DNA of 16,211 nt from Pontiellaceae bacterium (lineage in GTDB: Bacteria; Verrucomicrobiota; Kiritimatiellia; Kiritimatiellales; Tichowtungiaceae), in assembly GCA_025457785.1 (NCBI GenBank), contig JALOTS010000011.1, forward strand, positions 1-16,211, in the 5' to 3' direction. A program made the position numbers and the translations under genes. The notes beneath the pieces are model-generated. The model did not search any database. It saw nothing but the letters and a program-made list of their open reading frames with translations, and was not told the DNA's origin. Within the stretch, counting starts at the first letter, position 1; each line of letters starts with the position of its first letter. Shown here in pieces: positions 1-5,596 of this stretch.

Positions 1-747
1 CGGCCTTTCCCCCGGTGTAAAGCGCGCCTGTATGACAGCGGCATTAAAACGCCATGGGTTGTCTATTATCCCGGGTTGATCAAAACCCCGTCGTCTTCCC
101 AAAGTTTAATCAGTGTAATCGACTTGAGCGCCACATGCCTCGAACTGGCCGGAATTGAACCGCCGGCGTGTATTCAAGGACAGAGTTTTGTTCCGATTCT
201 GAAGGATCCTCAGACCACCATTCGCGATATGGTTTTTGCTGAACAAAACTGGCATGTGTACAAAAATCATTCCCGCATGGTGCGCTTTGGAGACTTTGTC
301 TATATTGTGAACCATTATCCGGACCAGCCCAATCTCAGTTCTGAATCCGATGACACTTATCCCGCCGGAAAAGAGGCGTGGACCGCCTATGCCGAGGGGA
401 AAACCACTGCCCGGCAGCAACAGATATTTGCCAATCCCTGTCCCGCCGAAGAGCTGTTCAATGTAAATAAAGATCCGGATCAATTAACAAATCTGGCCGG
501 AAATCCTGAATACGCCGGACCCCTTGAAACAGCGCGAACACTGATTGCAGACTGGACCGAACAAACCGGCGACACTGTCCCTGAAAACCCCACGCCCAGT
601 CGCTATGCGCCCCCGCAGATCGAAAACGGAAAAGTCATTTCGTATAAAACGTCGGGTGATGTGAAAAATCCGCATGCCGAAATGCCCGGTGAAGCAAAAA
701 ACGCGGCCCATATAAATCATCCGGGACCTGTTCGCCGGCAGGAATAA
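1..747 (+). CDS. Sulfatase, C-terminal part (5' end outside window)
   Basis: The reading frame is open from base 1, so this is the end of a longer gene; the TTG at 76 lies inside the coding frame and is not the real start. The visible 248 residues begin in the alkaline-phosphatase-like core of a type I (formylglycine-dependent) sulfatase. The segment YDSGIKTPWVVYYPG followed by SLISVIDLSATCLELAGI is the typical late-core stretch, and a further motif, QGQSFVPIL, lies just after it. The C-terminal subdomain carries RMVRFGDFVYIVN and a final EELFNVNKDPDQLTNLAGNP, the usual 'DxxELxNLA' ending. The catalytic CxPSR motif would lie upstream of the window, so catalytic status cannot be judged. In this family these enzymes remove sulfate esters from polysaccharides or glycosaminoglycans, usually in the periplasm. 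Substrate and subfamily are not determined. No partner gene for carbohydrate degradation is seen downstream. Confidence 0.9.
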   Translation, partial: RPFPRCKARLYDSGIKTPWVVYYPGLIKTPSSSQSLISVIDLSATCLELAGIEPPACIQGQSFVPILKDPQTTIRDMVFAEQNWHVYKNHSRMVRFGDFVYIVNHYPDQPNLSSESDDTYPAGKEAWTAYAEGKTTARQQQIFANPCPAEELFNVNKDPDQLTNLAGNPEYAGPLETARTLIADWTEQTGDTVPENPTPSRYAPPQIENGKVISYKTSGDVKNPHAEMPGEAKNAAHINHPGPVRRQE

Positions 748-820
748 AACAGCCGTCAAATCACAGGGTGCTTTCAAAGGTTGTCAGACGGCTCTGATTC
801 AAGTAAGTTTCGGATCAGAT

Positions 821-1597
821 ATGAGGGCGGCCATTACAACGATGCGCGGACCGGGTTTTATATTCGCATTGACGGGATCCCTTTTTTTATGGGGTTGCGG
901 CCCGGAGAAAACGCCGGTCGAGGTGCCGCCCGTTCAGGAAATCAGACTGAGTAACGGCCAAACCGTTAAAGAGGTAATCGCCATGCTGGGCGAACCGACC
1001 GGACGGGCGCAGGGCCAAACAAGCTTGTACTTTTTTTATGAAGGCGGCGGACTTGAATTCAAGAACGGGGTGCTGTTCGGCCTTACGCCGGAACTTAATC
1101 AAAAAGTATGCGCCGGAGAGATAAAACGTCAGGCCCGTGCGAAGCTGAAGCCCGTTCCGTGGCATCAGCGGTGGAGAACTCTTCTAAACAACCGGGAAAA
1201 AGCCTGTCACGGAGATCCGGTGCATCAGTCGCTTCTGACCCCGGACAAGGTGACAGTCGTCTATTTTTATGCTTCGTGGTGCGAGGGTTGTACGCTTTAT
1301 ACTCCGCTGATTGAAAAGCTGGTTCGGGATCATGAAGAGGTCGTATTGCGCAGGGTCAATGTCGGAAGCCAGGAGTCTTCCGCCGTTTGGACGCGATATG
1401 ATCTTGACAAAGTTCCCTCCGTACGGGTGTTTGACAAAAAAGGACGAATGGTCGGAAATACAGTTGATAACCCGGCCGATGTCAAAACGAATCTCAAACT
1501 GGCGAGCTTCCCGTTTCGATGGCTTGATCCGCTCGGCAACGTCCGTGCCACCGGCGAAAAAACGTCGCAGTTCTTTTCTGAAACAATCCCGCAGTAG
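821..1597 (+). CDS. Lipoprotein with BamE/SmpA-like and thioredoxin domains
   Basis: 258 residues from ATG 821; an in-frame ATG at 842 (MRGPGFIFALTG) gives a more compact signal peptide and is an equally good start, as neither has a strong ribosome binding site. A lipobox-like LWGC at about residues 23-26 suggests an envelope lipoprotein. Residues about 40-90 contain SNGQTVKEVIAMLGEPTG, the G-x-T-x-x-E-V-x-x-x-L-G-x-P pattern of SmpA/OmlA/BamE folds. From about residue 140 a thioredoxin-like domain follows, with VVYFYASWCEGC (active-site cysteines C154 and C157) and the cis-proline motif KVPSVRVFD. The intact CxxC supports a thiol-disulfide reductase or chaperone role at the envelope, but the substrate is unknown. 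It stands 73 bp after the sulfatase on the same strand; any link to sulfatase maturation would be speculation. Confidence 0.8.
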   Translation: MRAAITTMRGPGFIFALTGSLFLWGCGPEKTPVEVPPVQEIRLSNGQTVKEVIAMLGEPTGRAQGQTSLYFFYEGGGLEFKNGVLFGLTPELNQKVCAGEIKRQARAKLKPVPWHQRWRTLLNNREKACHGDPVHQSLLTPDKVTVVYFYASWCEGCTLYTPLIEKLVRDHEEVVLRRVNVGSQESSAVWTRYDLDKVPSVRVFDKKGRMVGNTVDNPADVKTNLKLASFPFRWLDPLGNVRATGEKTSQFFSETIPQ

Positions 1598-1638
1598 ATT
1601 CTCCGTCCGGAAAATCAATCATCGCTTCGGAGAATTTT
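1598..1638 (+). terminator. Possible hairpin terminator after the thioredoxin lipoprotein
   Basis: Directly after the TAG stop, ATTCTCCG (1598-1605) is matched by CGGAGAAT (1628-1635), an 8-bp perfect stem with a 22-nt loop, followed by only a short T run (TTT to 1638). The long loop and weak T tract make it a modest candidate. Confidence 0.4.
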
Positions 1639-1711
1639 CAAAAAAACACTTGAAACCGGGAGATTGAATTCCTGTTTTCTGTTCAAATGATACGCACGGC
1701 GCTTTCAATGC

Positions 1712-1740
1712 TTGGAAAAGCGGGGAAGTTCGTGTTTAAT
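1712..1740 (+). promoter_or_regulatory. Candidate sigma-70-type promoter for the phosphohexomutase gene
   Basis: TTGGAA (1712-1717) and TTTAAT (1735-1740) are separated by 17 bp and lie 30 bp before the ATG at 1770. The -35 part overlaps a partly palindromic TTTCAATGCTTGGAAAA element that could be an operator. Prediction by pattern only. Confidence 0.4.
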
Positions 1741-1769
1741 AACGTTGCATTTTTTACAGGAGAATTTTC

Positions 1770-3287
1770 ATGGATCAACGATGGTCTGTTTTGCAGAACG
1801 GCAGTGATGTGCGCGGCGTGGCCCTGGACGGAGTTGCGGGCGAGCCGGTCAATTTAACGCCGGAAATCGTCCGTTCCATCGGATTCGCCTTCGCACAGTG
1901 GCTTGCAGAAAAGAAAGGTGTTCCGGCCTCCGGCCTTAAAATCGCGGTCGGACACGATTCCCGCCTTTCTGCCGACCTGATTAAAACAGCGGTTTTTCAA
2001 GGTCTGGAAAAAGCCGGCTGCGCGGAAATCGCCGACAGCGGGCTGTCTTCAACCCCTGCGATGTTTATGGCGACGGTTTTCGAAAATCACGCGTACGACG
2101 GTTCCGTCATGCTGACGGCCAGTCATTTGCCGTTCAATCGCAACGGCCTGAAATTTTTCACCCGAGACGGCGGCCTCGAAAAGGGCGATATCAAAAAAAT
2201 TCTGACAATGGCCGCCGAAACCGGCGTATTTGATGCCGTTGCAGTTTCCGGCGTTCGGAAAATCAATCTGATGGACGACTACGCGGCATCGCTGGCTGCC
2301 GCTATCCGGAAAGGCGCGGGACAGGGCGACAGGCCGCTGGCCGGGCTGAACATTGTGGTGGATGCGGGCAACGGCGCGGGGGGGTACTTCGTAAATCAAG
2401 TACTTAAACCGCTGGGTGCGGACACAACAGGCAGCCAGTTTCTTGACCCGGACGGCCGATTCCCAAACCATATTCCGAATCCCGAAGATGCAGAAGCGAT
2501 GAAGGCGATTATTGCCGCCGTCAGAAACAACAACGCGGATCTCGGTATTATTTTTGACACCGATGTGGACCGCGCGGGCGCGGTCGATAAAAACGGAAAT
2601 CCAATCAACCGCAACCGCTTTATCGCGCTGATGGCCTCGATTGTTCTCGAAGAACATCCCGGCAGCGTGATCGTGACCGACTCGGTAACCTCAACCGGCC
2701 TGAAACAATGGATTGAAGGAAAGCTGGGCGGTGTTCATCACCGCTTTAAACGCGGTTATAAAAACGTCATTAATGAATCGATCCGGCTGAACCGCGCAGG
2801 CAAAGAGTCCTGGCTGGCGATGGAAACTTCCGGCCATGGCGCGCTGAGGGAAAATTATTTCCTCGATGACGGCGCCTATCAGATTGCCAAAATTCTGATC
2901 AAAACCGCTCAGCTTCACGCCGCCGGAAAAGGCGGAGTGGACGGGCTGGTCGCCGGACTGCCGGAACCCGCCGAAGCCAAAGAATACCGCGCAAAAATCA
3001 AGACCGCTGATTTCGGGCCGTATGGCGATGAACTGCTCAAACAGTTTGAACAGTTCGTGGCGAACGAACCGGGCTGGTCGATTACACCGAATAATTTTGA
3101 AGGCGTACATGTGACAGTTGATCCTGCGCACGGCAACGGCTGGGCGCTGCTGCGCAAGTCGCTGCATGATCCGGTTCTGCCTCTGAATATTGAAAGCGAA
3201 GAACCCGGCGGCGCGGCGAAAATCGCCGCCCGCATGCAGGCGTTCCTGTCGCAATTTAATCAGCTTGATCTCCCGAAGATGAATTGA
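1770..3287 (+). CDS. manB: Phosphomannomutase/phosphoglucomutase
   Basis: 505 residues, full length for the alpha-D-phosphohexomutase superfamily. ATG 1770 is preceded by AGGAGAA at 1758-1764, which fixes the start. All hallmark motifs are visible: HDSRLS near residue 65 in domain 1; the phosphoserine loop TASHLPFNRNG with catalytic Ser118; the Mg-binding loop FDTDVDR with D263, D265 and D267; the RFKRGYKN segment; and the sugar-specificity loop METSGHGA with Glu352. A C-terminal domain with a phosphate-binding region (residues about 430-500) follows. The enzyme would interconvert hexose 6-phosphate and hexose 1-phosphate in the cytoplasm, feeding GDP-mannose or UDP-glucose for polysaccharides and glycans. 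The motif set does not separate mannose from glucose preference, so the symbol is provisional. It has its own promoter candidate and is followed 24 bp later by an exported protein on the same strand. Confidence 0.93.
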   Translation: MDQRWSVLQNGSDVRGVALDGVAGEPVNLTPEIVRSIGFAFAQWLAEKKGVPASGLKIAVGHDSRLSADLIKTAVFQGLEKAGCAEIADSGLSSTPAMFMATVFENHAYDGSVMLTASHLPFNRNGLKFFTRDGGLEKGDIKKILTMAAETGVFDAVAVSGVRKINLMDDYAASLAAAIRKGAGQGDRPLAGLNIVVDAGNGAGGYFVNQVLKPLGADTTGSQFLDPDGRFPNHIPNPEDAEAMKAIIAAVRNNNADLGIIFDTDVDRAGAVDKNGNPINRNRFIALMASIVLEEHPGSVIVTDSVTSTGLKQWIEGKLGGVHHRFKRGYKNVINESIRLNRAGKESWLAMETSGHGALRENYFLDDGAYQIAKILIKTAQLHAAGKGGVDGLVAGLPEPAEAKEYRAKIKTADFGPYGDELLKQFEQFVANEPGWSITPNNFEGVHVTVDPAHGNGWALLRKSLHDPVLPLNIESEEPGGAAKIAARMQAFLSQFNQLDLPKMN

Positions 3288-3311
3288 ACACAACAAACTA
3301 CTGGAGTTTTT

Positions 3312-4034
3312 ATGAAAAAGATGAATTGTTTCCGACTCGTTTTAACCGGATGGCTATTGGCCGGCGGACTGTTTGCGGAGCCCTCTTCGGCAGGCACGGA
3401 TGCGGCCGTTGATCCCGGATCGTTTGAAATCAAAGACTACTCTCCTAAAACCGGCATCGTGAAAATCCTATGCGGATCTATATCGACCAATCGTCCGTTC
3501 GACTCCTTCAGCGAGACGGAACAGAGGGAAATCACCAGTTGGCTGATGGATAAACGGTTCAAGAGTATGAAAATCACCTTGGACCAAAAAGTGAAACGAG
3601 AATCTTTTACGCGGGGGGAAGAGCAAGACAAATATACCGGAGAAATCCGTCACAACTGCTATGAGATTACATTGGAAACAGGCATGCTCATTGATGTGGA
3701 CGATATTACACTGGAGTATTGGATTTTTTATAAGACCCGTGACGGCGTCTTGGACAAAACGCCGGTTGATAAAAAACGGGTTAAAACGGGAAGGCAAAAA
3801 CTCCGTGTTCCGGCGAATGAAGCCCGCGTGATTACAACAGAAACCGTTTCCATCCGGGATCTGGTAAGCGTTAAAAAGGAGAAGAAAAGGAAAAGTGCCG
3901 TTTTTGACAAAGACCAATTGTTTGGTATCCATGTGAGTATCACCCGAACGGACCGAAACGGGAATGTCGTAACGCTGGAAAAAGCGGAAGGAAACATTCC
4001 GCCGAAAAGTGAGTGGGGAGAGTTTACTCCCTGA
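3312..4034 (+). CDS. Exported protein of unknown function
   Basis: 240 residues. The ATG at 3312 follows CTGGAG at 3301-3306 with good spacing. The N terminus MKKMNCFRLVLTGWLLAGGLFA is a signal peptide (positive n-region, hydrophobic core), with cleavage likely near LFA|EPSSA or SSA|GTD. The mature part is hydrophilic and rich in K, E, T and beta-type alternation, with no recognised catalytic motif. Segments such as CYEITLETGMLIDVDDITLEYWIFYKT suggest a beta-sandwich fold, but no family is recognised. It contains two cysteines in the mature chain (near residues 54 and 115). It lies 24 bp downstream of the mutase, so co-transcription is likely, and it is followed by strong terminators. It is predicted to be periplasmic or surface located; function is not inferred. 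Confidence 0.8.
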   Translation: MKKMNCFRLVLTGWLLAGGLFAEPSSAGTDAAVDPGSFEIKDYSPKTGIVKILCGSISTNRPFDSFSETEQREITSWLMDKRFKSMKITLDQKVKRESFTRGEEQDKYTGEIRHNCYEITLETGMLIDVDDITLEYWIFYKTRDGVLDKTPVDKKRVKTGRQKLRVPANEARVITTETVSIRDLVSVKKEKKRKSAVFDKDQLFGIHVSITRTDRNGNVVTLEKAEGNIPPKSEWGEFTP

Positions 4035-4080
4035 CCCCCTGCGTACCGCCGCCGCAGTCCGATGATGTTTTTGCTCCCAC

Positions 4081-4113
4081 CCGGCGGATTTTCCACATAA
4101 AACCGCCGGTTTT
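4081..4113 (+). terminator. Rho-independent terminator (first of two)
   Basis: CCGGCGG (4081-4087) pairs with CCGCCGG (4103-4109), and the stem extends inward through TTTT/AAAA with one bulged A; four T residues follow (4110-4113). It lies about 45 bp after the stop of the exported protein gene. Confidence 0.65.
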
Positions 4114-4130
4114 CCGAGGCTTGGAAAAAG

Positions 4131-4160
4131 AAGGCCGCTCTGAATAACGGCCTCTTTTTT
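4131..4160. terminator. Bidirectional terminator between convergent genes
   Basis: AGGCCG (4132-4137) pairs with CGGCCT (4148-4153) around a 10-nt loop. On the + strand it is followed by CTTTTTT; on the - strand the same stem is followed by TCTTTTT. It can therefore end transcription of the exported protein gene from the left and of the hcp-like gene from the right. Confidence 0.7.
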
Positions 4161-4431
4161 CTTCGGCAGTTTGCCGGAATCTGCTCCGGATCACACACGG
4201 CACGCAACACCCATGTTACCTTGCGTACGGTTTTATCCTGCAGCGCGACTGAATGCTCCTGCACCGGGCAACGCCCCGATGCCGTTCTGTAAAACTGAAT
4301 TCTTTTCACGAAGAATAAGGTAACGTCTCGAATCAGCATTTGGGTGCGAGGCAACCAATAAGCTGAATTCGCTGGCTGGCCGCCTTCTACCATATCCACT
4401 CGTGAAGATCATTCATCTCGCCCTATGGAAT
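4161..4431. other. Intergenic stretch without recognised gene
   Basis: The space between the terminators and the hcp-like stop codon holds no convincing gene. A - strand open frame runs through it, but it has no ribosome binding site and no recognisable family, and it continues antisense into the exported protein gene. A short imperfect stem, GTCTCG / CGAGGC, lies around 4325-4355. No attC-type core (RYYYAAC...GTTRRRY) or insertion sequence end was identified. Confidence 0.4.
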
Positions 4432-5073
4432 CTACCAGTGGTCACTGCTGGTTATCGCGCCGTCCTCATACGTCCATGTGATTTGCTCATAGACGAACGC
4501 GATGCTTTCCAGATTTGGGAAGCCATGGCGGATGTCTTCGATCTTCGCGTCTATGAGTTGTATCGTGTAGTAGTTGACGTAGTTCCCGCCTGCATTCCTC
4601 ATGTATAATCGTAGCCGCACATCGGACAGAAGCTCGTTGTTCACCATAGCGGTCATCAGCAGCGGACTCGTGCGATCCATGTACTTCAGCACCTGCAGGG
4701 GCCGATGTTGTTGGTTGCTCAGTGATCCTGTGATCATGTCATACGGTCGCGTGATCCCATGGTCGAATCCGATGATGGCGATCTGACCGTTCTGAGTTGC
4801 GTTGGTGAGCGACCCCTGTATCTCCCCCTGCGCTGAACCGACTATAGCCATGCTCGCTGGTGTCTGGTTGACAAGGAATTCGGCGTAATACGGCTGGAAC
4901 CCGAAGGGTTGAGTTCCATTCGCGGCATCAAAGATCTCATCAAGACTGTGCATGGTCGGCCCAGGCAGGCCGAGCGGGATGAGACTGCCTTGGGCCAGTG
5001 CTTCCGAACCCGGCCAGTTGCACAGCAGAATGTTCAGAACCATCGCTATCGTCGCTCTCTTCAGCACCATCAT
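4432..5073 (-). CDS. Exported Hcp-family (type VI tube-like) protein
   Basis: 213 residues (212 from the second ATG). AGGAGG lies 4 nt before the first of two tandem ATGs (5073) and 7 nt before the second (5070), so the second may be preferred. Residues 1-27 form a Sec signal peptide ending SEALA|Q. A linker with PGPTMHSLDEI (residues about 37-47) follows; similar PxPTMxxLDEI leaders occur in exported proteins of PVC bacteria. From about residue 50 to the end the chain follows the enterobacterial type of Hcp: GEIQGSL, IAIIGFDHGITRPYD, PLQVLKYMDRTSPLL, RLYMRNAGGNYVNYYTIQL and the C-terminal hallmark ITWTYEDGAITSSDHW. Hcp proteins normally form hexameric T6SS tubes and lack signal peptides; no T6SS gene is visible here. 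An extracytoplasmic, non-T6SS role is inferred. It is convergent with the exported protein gene and divergent from an IS110 remnant. Confidence 0.88.
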   Translation of the reverse strand: MMVLKRATIAMVLNILLCNWPGSEALAQGSLIPLGLPGPTMHSLDEIFDAANGTQPFGFQPYYAEFLVNQTPASMAIVGSAQGEIQGSLTNATQNGQIAIIGFDHGITRPYDMITGSLSNQQHRPLQVLKYMDRTSPLLMTAMVNNELLSDVRLRLYMRNAGGNYVNYYTIQLIDAKIEDIRHGFPNLESIAFVYEQITWTYEDGAITSSDHW

Positions 5074-5140
5074 ATTTCCTCCTCTTTCCGGCCAGACCTT
5101 ATGGCTGAAGTTGGTTCCGCCACGGTCAATTTTTTTCTAA

Positions 5141-5201
5141 ATTGGTGGCGTACCCAATGGGATATGTCTCGCGGGCTGCCTCGGCGAACCGAGACCTATC
5201 C
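5141..5201 (+). ncRNA. Structured IS110 end, possible relic of a bridge-RNA region
   Basis: Two hairpins stand in tandem just before the recombinase remnant. ATTGG (5141-5145) pairs with CCAAT (5154-5158). GGATAtGTCTCG (5160-5171) pairs with CGAGACcTATCC (5190-5201) with a single mismatch, and GCC/GGC is nested in the loop. IS110-family elements are known to encode a structured guide ('bridge') RNA in a non-coding end, for the IS110 group upstream of the recombinase. That this is such a relic is inferred from position and fold; loop sequences were not matched to any target or donor. Confidence 0.35.
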
Positions 5202-5242
5202 GCATTGATTGATCATTAACAAACAAACCAAAGGAGTACGCC

Positions 5243-5405
5243 ATGAAGAAACTATACATAGGAATGGATGTTCATAAAGAGACAAATGTGCTGGCGTTAG
5301 CTTTTTTCCGGAGAGCAGCCGCCAGAGCTTTACGGGAAGACCTCTACGGATCTGAGGGTGTTTGAAGCCGTGCTCCGGCGGATTATGCTGAAAGCGCAGC
5401 GATAA
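5243..5405 (+). pseudogene. IS110-family transposase, N-terminal remnant, frameshifted
   Basis: ATG 5243 follows AAAGGAG at 5230-5236. The frame opens MKKLYIGMDVHKETNVLALAF, the start of IS110/IS1111 DEDD recombinases, where the Asp in GMDVHK is the first catalytic acid. A T6 run at 5302-5307 appears to carry one extra T. After it, the +1 frame reads GEQPPELYGKTSTDLRVFEAVLRR and stops at TAA 5403-5405, while the original frame stops at 5365. Intact family members are roughly 300-400 residues, so the rest of the RNase H-like domain and the C-terminal serine-containing domain are gone. It is non-functional on its own. It marks an old insertion next to the hcp-like gene; no matching right end was recognised. 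Confidence 0.8.
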
Positions 5406-5596
5406 ATAATTTTCGAAGAAAATAGAGCCAGGGGAACGGTTCAACGCACGTTCGGAATACCTCAGGTCCGACCTTTGGAAAACGCATCTTAGATGCATAT
5501 ATCGGTTGATGTGCCGTATCTGTTTTTGCAGGGCTGGAACGGGCAGAGCCGTTGCTCTTTCAAGCATGAACAGCTTTACCTTTTGTCGCGCGCCAA
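5406..5596. other. Non-coding tail of the IS remnant, short inverted repeats
   Basis: No intact gene is seen. Short palindromes occur: ATTTTC-GAA-GAAAAT (5409-5423) and GCATCT-T-AGATGC (5484-5496), plus an AACGG/CCGTT stem near 5537-5552. A - strand frame starting immediately at the giant gene's stop reads QKVKLFMLERATALPVPALQKQI, which looks protein-like, but it has only a TTG start, decays into the antisense of the IS remnant, and is not called as a gene. No strong terminator for the leftward operon is visible. Confidence 0.35.

Noticed and set aside
2049..2657. - strand frames opposite the phosphohexomutase gene (also 2691-3296)
   Set aside because: Antisense shadows of a gene with all catalytic motifs intact.
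4325..4360. Possible integron attC site near the hcp-like gene
   Set aside because: The stem GTCTCG/CGAGGC is imperfect and lacks the RYYYAAC and GTTRRRY ends; no integrase gene is present.
3728..4399. 223-residue - strand frame running through the 4161-4431 intergenic stretch
   Set aside because: Crosses two terminator hairpins and the antisense of the exported protein gene; no ribosome binding site and no family resemblance.
4432..5073. Reading the Hcp protein as a lipoprotein because of Cys18 in the signal peptide
   Set aside because: The residues before the cysteine (ILLC) do not form a lipobox, and a good signal peptidase I site (ALA|Q) follows.
5124..5129. TTGACC on the - strand as -35 box of the hcp-like gene
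   Set aside because: The nearest -10-like hexamer (CATAAG) is 20 bp away, too far for a confident promoter call.
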